Source: Anaeramoeba flamelloides (Eukaryota; Metamonada; Anaeramoebidae). From it: 64,000 nt of DNA. The notes beneath the pieces are model-generated. The model saw only the letters and a program-made list of their open reading frames with translations. It was not told where the DNA came from and made no database searches. A program made the translations under genes and the position numbers. Where the stretch lies: positions 62,001 through 126,000 of the forward strand of contig JANTQA010000028.1 of assembly GCA_027625915.1 (NCBI GenBank). Reading direction: 5' to 3'. How positions within the stretch are numbered: position 1 is the first letter of the stretch; every line of letters begins with the position of its first letter. Positions 55,721 through 64,000 of the stretch are shown here, in pieces.

Positions 55721-57323
55721 GGGTTTATTTCAATTTTTTTAAATTCATTTTCCAGTTAAAAAATGAAAGTTTTGATCCAAATTGGATAAGATCTGATTAA
55801 AAACCTACCTTCAGAATTCAAATTATATTGAGTCATCATTATTAAAGGTAATTTTGTGAATTGCCAATTTATTCCTTAAAAATTTACATTTTATTTATTT
55901 ATTTGTATTGTTTTTGATTTGATGTGTTTTTGTTGATTTGATAGGTTCTGTTTTTTATGTTCGGTTATGAATTGAATTTAAACAATTAGTTGTTAAGTGT
56001 TGTTTTGATGGTTGATTTGATGATTTATTAGTGTTTTTTGAGTTAAATTTTTTAGTGTTTTGAATTTCATTGTGAATTCTGAGTAGGTTTGTTTTGATTT
56101 TGGTATGGTTGTTTATTTTTTAGTATGTTTTTTGATTTGTTTGTATTATTTGTATTTTGGTATAAATGTTATTATCTTCATTTAAAAAAATGTGAAAAAA
56201 TAAATAAAATGTTGCAATATTTTTTGGAACAGCATAACGGGATATTAGGGATAGCTTTTTGAAAGATTGTTTGTTATGGTTAGTACTAGCCATTTTGAAC
56301 ATTTAATTGTTGAGTGAAAATTTATCATTAATTTTATTTTTTTAATTTAGATCTTTGAATTTTCTATAAAATGTCAATAATTCAAAGACTTTAGAGTGAA
56401 AAAACTTGAAATACAAGATTTGGAATTTCTTGTAAGTTGAAAATATAAAGTTATTTTTTTTACTTAAGTATTTTTTTTTAAAATGATGTTTCAAATAGAG
56501 TTCGGTGGATAGTATGAGTTAATTGAAATAGAGTTTTTTTGAAGTTTTAAATTAGACATTTTATCAAAATTTTATTTTTTTTGTTTGTTAAGAGTGTAAA
56601 TCGAAACATAGTAAATAATTCTATTTACCACTTTTCAAAAATATCTTCAAATTTTTCTGTTCAAGTTTTTTTTTTAATAAAAATATCAATTTTCTCCGTT
56701 TTCCATTTTTTTTTGAAATGTACAAATGGAACGAAAAGACCTTCTACGAATTTGACCATTTTAAGGAAGGAAATAAAGACCTGTTGAAGAAGTAGTCTCA
56801 GACGAAACATTGATACAATATTTTGATCCACAAGAAAAATAAAACTTTAACAAAAATTCAAAAAAAAACAGAAAAAGAAAAAAAAAAAAAAAAAAAAAAA
56901 GAAAAAAAAAGAAAAAAAGAAAATGTAAATATAGAAATAAGAGAAAAAGAAAGTAAACAAAAAAAAAAGAAAAGAAAAAGGAAGAAAAATAATAAGAAAA
57001 GAGATTGAGAATGAAACAAAAATAAATCTCAAAGAGAACATTTTATTTTTTTTTATTTTGTATATTTTTAATTTTAAAAAAACAACAATAGCCATTTGTT
57101 TTTTTGTTTGGATCAAAATATCTTGAATCTTTTTTTTCATTTGATTAAATTCAGATTCAAAAAAATTATTACAAATATTTTGATTATAATAAACCAGATG
57201 ATGTTAATATTTGCATTAGGTATGTGTTTTGGTAAATATTTATGTGTTATTTATTGGTTTATTGTAGTAAATTGTGAAAATTATGTTTGTTTATTGTTTT
57301 GCTTTTGGTTATGATTTATTTTG
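55721..57323. other. T/G-rich, C-poor DNA and an A-rich low-complexity tract
   Basis: 55870-56300 and 57180-57320 are T/G-rich and poor in C. 56860-57010 is a poly-purine tract of A and G. Open frames here are low-complexity Lys/Phe only. No gene is recognised. Confidence 0.45.
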
Positions 57324-57370
57324 AAGGCCATCTAAAGATGGCCTTTCATTTCTACTAAAGTAGAAATGAG
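57324..57370 (+). repeat. Double-hairpin motif, copy 4
   Basis: AAGGCCATCTAAAGATGGCC plus TTTCATTTCTACTAAAGTAG and AAATGAG forms two perfect palindromes. The next 120 bases (GATATTATTAGATATTTACA) also match copy 5. Confidence 0.85.
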
Positions 57371-58009
57371 ATATTATTAGATATTTACAATCAAAAACAA
57401 AGAATAAAAATTTCCATTCTGTATCTCTCAGATGTTGAAAGAAGATCCCTAAAAATAAAAATTTTTTTTTGAGATTTTAACTCACCAACCTAAAATAATT
57501 TTGAAATGATTAAAAAAAATAAACTTCATGATTAGAGTTGCTGATAATTCAGAAAAAGAAATATACCTGAAAAAACTATAGAATTGTGAAAATAAATAAA
57601 AATCTGGTTTTTCAATCCAAAAAAAAATACAAAAAGATCCAAAATGATGAAATGAACAAGTTAGGAAAATAAATTGTGTTCGGTTTAATTTGTTGAAATT
57701 CCACCTCCATTTATTGTTGATCGATCAAATGTAAAGATACCATCAACTCATAATATTTAGAATTTTTCTATTCAACAAACTCAACCTTAATCTTCTTTAA
57801 ACTAGATCTGGAAAAAAAAAAAAAATTATGAGATCTAAAGGAAAAATTTTATTCGGCTGTAAATTAGAAAATGAAAACAATAAATACAAAAAATGAATTT
57901 ATTATTTTTGTTAAATCGAAATTATTCCCAAATTGAATTTAAAATCTAGTATTGCTATTCTTTCAACTATTATTAAATTGTATCCAAATTGTTTTTATTT
58001 TGTTAACAT

Positions 58010-58043
<34 letters not shown>

Positions 58044-58139
58044 TAAAAATCTAACTGGCAGTATTATATATATAATTCATCAAACATAGGATTTTTAACT
58101 AATTTATTCAACCAATTATTACATAAAGCAGGGTATAGG
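57371..58139. other. AT-rich DNA, inverted dispersed repeat, CA/TA microsatellite
   Basis: 57371-57600 resembles 63708-63990 downstream of double-hairpin copy 5. 57665-57830 is an inverted copy of the TTGATCGATCAA repeat. (CA)n(TA)n lies at about 58011-58043. No gene is seen. Confidence 0.5.
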
Positions 58140-58215
58140 AAAGAAAGCCCCCTTCAGGGGGTTTGGGGGTGTAGGTAATATATCACCTAATATGTTAGGT
58201 GCGTAAATATATATT
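58140..58215. repeat. C/G-rich double hairpin, related to 33810-33890
   Basis: CCCCCTTCAGGGGG, then GGGGGTGTAGG, and CACCTAATATGTTAGGTG form two hairpins in the same order as the minus-strand sequence at 33.8 kb. It may be a transcription-terminator-like or transposon-end structure; nothing further identifies it. Confidence 0.45.
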
Positions 58216-58609
58216 CTGCTTTTTTTTTTTTTTTTTTTTTGTTTTAGAAAAGAAAAGAAAGTTTTAAGTTGGGTATGTATGAGAATTCTGACAACATTCC
58301 TTAACAAGAATAATATATATATATATATACACTTTCAAAGGAATTTAAATAACAATAAAATCATCTAATTTATGACATTTTTTTGGAAATTTATAAAAAA
58401 CTCAAATTATTGTATCTAGTTTTTGAATTTAGTTTATTTAAAATTTAGATTTTTATTTTACCTGAAAAATATGTTGAAAGTTTGTGTATTAAAAGTGGAA
58501 ATGAATGTAATCTAGAAATGAGATTAAATCATTTGAATAATTAAAAGTAGAATAATGATATTTATCTGAAAAAAAATTATTATAAGGTAAATTTTTCCAA
58601 AATTTTATT

Positions 58610-59300
58610 CTAAAAAAAAAATATTAAAATAATACCTATTCAAATACTATATTATAAAATATTGTTTATTTCAAATACCCAATACATTAATATTATATTT
58701 TTCTTCCAAATCCCAAATAATGAAATTACAAAAATTTCAAAATTTTCAATTATTCAATAATGTTTATATATATATGGTCAAAACATGTGATCAAATTTTT
58801 TCAAAAAATCTTCAAAAATTTCAAATATGAAAAAATAAAAATTTTCAAAGATACTGAAATTTACTCAAATATAATATTATAAAACATTTTTTATTTTAAA
58901 GATTCAACACACTGATATCGTATTTTTCTTCCTAGTCTCAAATAATGGAATTTTCAAAAATTTTCAAAAATTAAAAAAGTGTTTTTATATATATGGATAA
59001 AACATATTTTCAAAATTTTTCAAACTTTTCAAAAATTTCAAAAATTAGACTATTAATACTCTCAAATACTATATTATAAAACATTATTTATTTTAAATAT
59101 TCAACACACTAATATTATTATTTTGTTCCTAATCTCAAATCATGAAAATTTCAAAAATCAAAATTTTCAAAAAATGTTTTTATATATATATATGGCCCAA
59201 ACATATTTTCAAATTTTTTAAAAAATTCAAAAATTTGAAAATAATACGATCATCAAAAAACTCTCAAAATGATATATTTTATAAAATATTGTTCTTGTTT
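58610..59300. repeat. About 200-bp tandem repeat, three to four units
   Basis: ATATTATAAAATATTG-like starts recur at about 58645, 58870, 59065 and 59270 (spacings about 225, 195 and 205). Each is followed by TTCAACACACTAATATTAT-like and CTCAAATAATGAAA-like segments and a TGTTTTTATATATATATGG block. It is the same unit as 47575-47901. Satellite-like and non-coding. Confidence 0.8.
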
Positions 59301-59760
59301 TACATAGTATCAATTTTTCATTATCATAATGAGTTTGAAAAGTTCAAAATTTTCTTATAAAAATAATAATTCAAAAAATTATTTAAATAAAGTCAAATAT
59401 AGAGTATCAAATTATCAAAGGATGTCAATTCATTTGGATATAGATAGAAAGAAATAAAAATTAAAAAAATGATTCAATGTAAAAATTCAGATTTAGAAGA
59501 GTTCTAATCGGAACTTATTCCACGTACCTATTCGACAAGTCATTATTTCTAATAAGGAGAATACCTTTCAATTTGAAGAGTTTTTTTCATTCTTTATAAA
59601 ATTTAATAAAAATAATCAAATCAAATAAAATCTAATCTTAGGATTGGAATTATTTAATATGAAATAAATCATAATAATAATAATAAAAATATGATATAAA
59701 AAACAGAGAAATTCAATCCAGAATTACTTAAACACTAACCTAACCTTCAAGATCTATCAT

Positions 59761-60358
59761 TAACAGTAACATTTACATTAACATTAACATTTACATTAAC
59801 ATTAACATTAACATTAACATTAACATTACAGCCGTTCCAAGGCTACCATAAAATTTTAAATAAAACAGATTTGAGTTTTCTATTCTTATTTTCTATTTTC
59901 AAAAAAATCGGAAATAATAGCTATTATTCAAAAAAAATTTCAATAAATCAGCTATTATTCAAATTTTTTGAAAATCAATAAAAAAAATTTTTGAAGATTC
60001 AAGAAGCACCTAAAAATATTGTTCAATAAAGGTAAATTTTTAAAGATCAGTCAATATTGATATTTTTTTGGGTTCTTTTGGACCAATAATTTGTAAGTTT
60101 TAAGTGATCTTGAATTTTTTTTTTGATGTTTCAAAATTTGAATAATAGCTGATTTATTGAAATTTTTTTTGAATAATAACTATTATTTCCGATTTTTTTG
60201 AAAATAGAAAATAAGAATAGAAAACTCAAATCTGTTTTATTTAAAGTTTTATGGTAGACTTGGAAAGACTGTAACATTACCATTAACATTAACATTAACA
60301 TTAACATTAACAATTAACATTAACATTTATATTAACATTAACATTAACATTTAAACAT
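59761..60358. repeat. ACATTA hexamer array split by a MITE
   Basis: Tandem AACATT/ACATTA units run at 59761-59828 and 60272-60358; the break is exactly the MITE at 59829-60271. Related units recur at about 61696-61815. Confidence 0.88.
59829..60271. mobile_element. Palindromic MITE, CAGCCGTTCCAAGG family, copy 3
   Basis: CAGCCGTTCCAAGGCTACCA and GGTAGACTTGGAAAGACTG are the ends. The inner arms contain AGATTTGAGTTTTCTATTC and its complement. It lies inside an ACATTA array so that ACATTA precedes and TAACATT follows, giving an exact TA duplication. The interior differs from copies 1 and 2, so elements with different insides share the same ends. Confidence 0.92.
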
Positions 60359-60429
60359 TAACCATTCAAGATCTATATAATTTCATTATTGTACTCTATA
60401 TAAATATATAGTGTCAATATATGTTCCAC

Positions 60430-60590
60430 TTGAAAAATCAATAATTTTACCTAATCACTTCTGTGCCAAAGTTGTCACTTCTGTGCCACCACGGTGGTTT
60501 CTTGCACAGCAAGAAAATGCATGGTATAGTATCAGCAGTGAATGATTAGCAACATTAGCAAGCCAAGGAAGATATTCATGTATAGAACAA
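60430..60590 (+). pseudogene. Coding-like island, copy 1
   Basis: The plus strand encodes HFCAKVVTSVPPRWFLAQ, then QENAWYSISSE, a TGA, and LATLASQG, followed by a Gln tract from CAA repeats. Copy 2 at 61890-62088 has no stop. Over about 120 bp the two copies differ only by substitutions, with no length change, although flanking DNA is full of indels. I do not recognise the family. It may be an exon of a gene family or a duplicated exon fragment. Confidence 0.35.
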
Positions 60591-60780
60591 CAACAACAAC
60601 AACAACAACAACGACAACAAAAACAACAACAACAACAAAAACAACAACAACAACAACAAAAAAAAAAAAAAAAAAACAACAATATATACTAATCTAATCT
60701 AATCTAAACAAGAACAAAACAACAACGACAACAAAAACAACAACAACAACAAAAAAACAACAATATATACTAATCTAAAA
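60588..60780. repeat. CAA triplet repeats and TAATCTAATCT duplication
   Basis: CAACAACAACAA arrays with CGA and AAA interruptions occur at 60588-60660 and 60715-60755. Each is followed by ACAATATATACTAATCTA, showing local duplication of the whole block. Confidence 0.85.
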
Positions 60781-61690
60781 AAACACAAAAACAGAAAAAA
60801 AAAACACACAAAAACAAGCTATACATAAGAAAAAAACAATATATCTACACAAACCAAACAAATCATTAATTAATCCATTCAAATAAAATCAAACAATTAC
60901 AAATTTCATTCACATAGTTCAAATAAAATCAAACATATCAAATAAAATTCAATCAACAAAACTAGTCAATTAAATGAAATTTATTCAAATCCACAAGATC
61001 CATTATTCACCAAATGACAATTAATTCATTCAATTCATCTATATTCAGATCAATCATTTATTCTATTCATTTAATCATCTTCATACAATCACAATTTCAA
61101 TCAAACATATATCATACACATTCAAGGATCTTCAAACAAATTCAAACAATCAAACAATCAAACAATCAATTATTCAGATAATCAAATCAATCATTTATTC
61201 GTCCATTCAATTCAAGTAACCAACTAACAAATTTAATCCCATAGTTCAACATATCAAAAATATCAAACAAATTAAATCAATTAATCAATTCACTAATTTA
61301 TCAATCATCTACAATCATTCAATCAAATCATATTCAATTTTCAATCAAATCTATTCAATTTTCAAATAAAACCCAAACAACCCTACCCTATTTGAATCAT
61401 CATCATCATCATCATGATTATGAACATAATCATAATAATAAAATTTTAATTTTCAAATCTTAAAAATCAAAAAAAATAATATCTGTACAATGCAGATCTC
61501 TAATCTGTTATCATCTTTTCTAAAATTAAAAAATTTTTATTCATTTATATTTATTTTTATTGTCTATAAAAATCATTTCTAAAAGTTTACCCTAATATTT
61601 TAATTGTTTTCAATTAATAATTCAATATAAAAATTCGGTGGAGAATTTCATCAAGAAAAATTTTTATTTTTTTTGAATTGCAAAATAATA
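60781..61690. other. A/C-rich, G-depleted DNA
   Basis: For roughly 600 bases G is very rare, with TCAAACAAT- and ATTCAATCA-like words; the complementary strand resembles the T/G-rich tracts near the double-hairpin motifs. A CAT repeat lies at about 61396-61415. No gene is seen. Confidence 0.5.
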
Positions 61691-61779
61691 GTACACATTA
61701 ACATTTACATTAACTTCAAGATCTAATCAAAAGAATAGTAACATTCAATTAACAATTAACAATTAATATTAATCATTAA

Positions 61780-62088
61780 CATTAACATTAATCATTAACA
61801 TTAACATTAACCATTGATCATTAATCATTCAAGATCAATATAATTTCATAATTGTACTCTATTTATATATATATATAGTATCAATATATATTCCACTTGA
61901 AAAATCCAATAAATTTACCTACTCACTTCTGTGCCAAAGATGTTACTTCTGTGCCACCACGGAGGTTTCTTGCACAGTATGAAAATGAAGGTACTTGTAT
62001 CAACAGTGAATGGTTAGCAACATTAGCAAGCCAAGGAACAATCAACCATCAACAACATCATCAACAACAACATCATCATCAACAATAA
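61780..62088 (+). CDS. Coding-like island, copy 2, with His/Gln tail
   Basis: The frame from 61897 reads MKNPINLPTHFCAKDVTSVP, then PRRFLAQYENEGTCINSEW, LATLASQGTIN and a His/Gln repeat tail before TAA. It is a duplicate of 60290-60590: both are preceded by TTCAAGATC, ATAATTTCAT and TTGTACTCTAT and by the ACATTA array. This is either a short gene, an exon with a repeat-coded tail, or a remnant. Cys, Pro-Pro-Arg and Trp positions are shared by both copies apart from substitutions. No known domain was recognised. Confidence 0.35.
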
Positions 62089-63660
62089 CAACTTATCCTA
62101 ATCTTAAAAAACATATCCTAATCTAATCTAATCCACAAAAACAAAAAAAAAAAAAAAAAACACAAAAAACAAAAACATCAACAACATTTTTCACAAAAAC
62201 TAAAAACATTAATTGTAATTCATTTCCTAGTTGTAATACTAACAAATTCTAATTTAAGTTTGGAAATTTTTACTTGATCCTATATTCCCCTTTTTGAAAT
62301 TTTTTTATGATCAACTATTGAATAAAGTATTTTATAGAAAATCAAGTTTCTTCGAAAGTCTATAATATTAATTGTTCTTTAAAATATTTATTTTTTGTCA
62401 GCGAATGTTTAATAAGGAAATTTGGAAAAGATTTTTATTAAAAATGTAAATTGAATTCAAAATTATTTTTGAAATTTTATTTCGAGATTTTTATCAGTTT
62501 TTATTCACTGAGATCTAAATGGGAAAACTTGAATTTTTTTTAAATATAAAATGCTCGAATTGAGCTCTACTGCTGGTTTCTGTGATTTCTGTGATTTCTG
62601 TGATTTCGGTGATTTCTGTGATTTCTACAATTTCTTAAAATGCTAAAGAAGTATCCGAAAAATGCAAAAATTGAATTTTACAACAATTACTCAATAATTC
62701 GAAAAATTGAGAACCATTTAAACTTATATTGAAAATTTACCCTAGTTTATATTTTTAAGATGTTTAAGTTAAAAGGAAAATGAGTTTTTCAATTTTCACC
62801 TTTAAAAGGTTCAAAATCTCTAGAAAAATTAATAAAAATTTGGCATTCTTATTGTTCATGATGCATTGTTATTCCCAGACAAAGACTAAATTGAATAAAA
62901 ATACGAGGGTAAAAGTATTTGGTATTGTTTTGAATCCTACTTAAAATCCTCATTTTGCAGAAAAACAAAAAGATCATTTTTTATCAAAGTTCTGTTGTAT
63001 TTCTACGTAATAATTTATTTGCTTTTTTTGATTTTAAGAAAAAAAAACTTTAATGATTCTCATGGATCCTCAAATTCAAAAATTTCATTATTACTTTCAC
63101 TCTAAGCTCAACTCATTTTGTCACCAACACAACAAATTAAATTTTAGGAGGAAAAAATCAATCGAAATAATGAAAATCAAATTTATCGAAAAAAAGTCAA
63201 AAAATACAAATAAATGGTAAAACCGAAAAAGTGTTTGGCATGTGATGGATTGTTTGAAAATGTAGTACAAATGTAAAAAAATATCTACCAAAGATCATTT
63301 TGATAATTGTGTATTATAAATCATATCTGAAATAAGATATAAATAAAACCAAAAGTAACAATTATGATAGAGAAAAGGTTAATTGGTAACAAATAGTACT
63401 TAGAGTTATCATTGTGAACCTAAATGTTTGTTTATAATCGGTATAGTATCTAGTTATTGGCAGGAGATTGTCATAATGGCGACTGTTTAAATGTGATGAT
63501 TGTTTGATTTTTATGTTTTATAAATGGTTAAGTCAGTTCAATTGATGATATTTGTGAATTATTATTATGATGTTAATGAAATTGATGGTGAATTATTGTT
63601 AAAGATGATGTAAATATGATGGTTATTAGTATTTGTTTAATTGTATGAAGTTATATTTTG
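62089..63660. repeat. Segmental duplication region, partner 54065-54430, otherwise featureless
   Basis: 62577-62960 (TTTCTGTGA array plus flank) aligns with 54065-54430. 63420-63660 is a T/G-rich, C-poor tract preceding the double-hairpin motif. No gene is seen. Confidence 0.5.
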
Positions 63661-63707
63661 AAGGCTATCTAAAGATGGCCTTTCATTTCTACTAAAGTAG
63701 AAATGAG
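63661..63707 (+). repeat. Double-hairpin motif, copy 5
   Basis: AAGGCTATCTAAAGATGGCC plus TTTCATTTCTACTAAAGTAG and AAATGAG; one base in the first stem is changed (GGCT), leaving a G-U pair in RNA. Downstream sequence matches copy 4 for at least 120 bases. Confidence 0.85.
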
Positions 63708-64000
63708 ATTATTAGATATTTACAATTAAAATCAAAGAACAAAAATTTACACACACACTCTCTCTCAAATGTTAAAAGAAGAAGCAGAAGAATATCAGAA
63801 AAAGAAAAAAGAAAAATAAAAATAAAAATCATTTTATTTTGAGATTTTAATCCACTAACTTTGAAATAATTTTGAAATGATCTAAAAAAATAAATTTCAT
63901 GATTAGAGTTTGGATAATTTAGTAAAAAAGTAAATTTTTTGAAAAAAAAGAAAATTTTTTGAAAAAATATCCTAAAAACAAATAAAAAAATCCAAAAAAG

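Noticed and set aside
56823-57140. Lys-rich and Phe-rich frames
   Set aside because: They come from an A/G purine tract; pure low complexity without a domain.
60455-60682. Cys-rich open frame on the minus strand
   Set aside because: It is the reverse reading of CAA triplets and of the coding-like island on the plus strand.
1-64000. Retroviral, LTR or Polinton-like copies
   Set aside because: No integrase, protease, capsid or type-B polymerase motifs and no long direct terminal repeats were recognised. The only retroelement signal is the decayed LINE 3' end.

Overview
This window looks like nuclear DNA from an AT-rich, gene-poor, repeat-rich protist. Spliceosomal introns are visible (GT-AG, 196 and 2654 nt, in a phosphoglucomutase gene). 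Intergenic DNA is about four-fifths A+T by eye and full of homopolymers. Proteins carry long Lys/Glu and Asn tracts, and one is a large ribonuclease-inhibitor-type leucine-rich-repeat (LRR) protein. This style fits Anaeramoeba-like metamonads or similar amoebae, but that assignment is inference and no rRNA or other marker gene is present to test it. TAA ends the phosphoglucomutase and membrane-protein genes and TAA/TAG are not used inside them, so the standard code is likely.

Genes, left to right. 4850-6208 (-) is an actin-family gene with a Lys/Glu/Gln-rich N-terminal extension and two reading-frame breaks. 12659-14134 (+) is an unrecognised multi-pass membrane protein with Cys-rich outer loops. 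19959-24671 (-) is a three-exon PGM2-type phosphohexo/pentomutase whose second intron holds a long inverted repeat. 30011-31369 (+) is a Gln/Asn/Lys-rich protein with an HNH-nuclease-like motif and a tandemly duplicated N-terminal segment. 31880-32805 (+) and 15881-16333 (-) are two 3' ends of one decayed LINE family. 36146-37692 (-) is a broken Mutator-like (MULE) transposase with a FLYWCH-type zinc finger. 39278-42190 (-) is the LRR/ankyrin-like protein. From 42.2 to 64 kb no convincing full gene is seen, only a tRNA-like relic near 46.9 kb and a duplicated pair of coding-like islands at about 60.45 and 61.9 kb.

Much of the rest is small palindromic DNA elements. At least five TIR families have TA at both ends (TIRs start CAGTCAGTTTCAC, CAGCCGTTCCAAGG, CAGCCGTTTCA, CAGTGGCG, CTRTTAAWTG) and look like Tc1/mariner-type MITEs. 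One further family is flanked by TTAA. Several insertions can be compared with an empty paralogous site inside this window. Larger structures include a nested 1.3 kb inverted-repeat element (47.9-49.2 kb), three long foldback repeats (22.7, 28.0 and 29.1 kb), segmental duplications, an approximately 200-bp tandem repeat family at two places, and a five-copy double-hairpin motif of unknown role, always in the same orientation. No retroviral, LTR or Polinton-like element and no CRISPR array was recognised.
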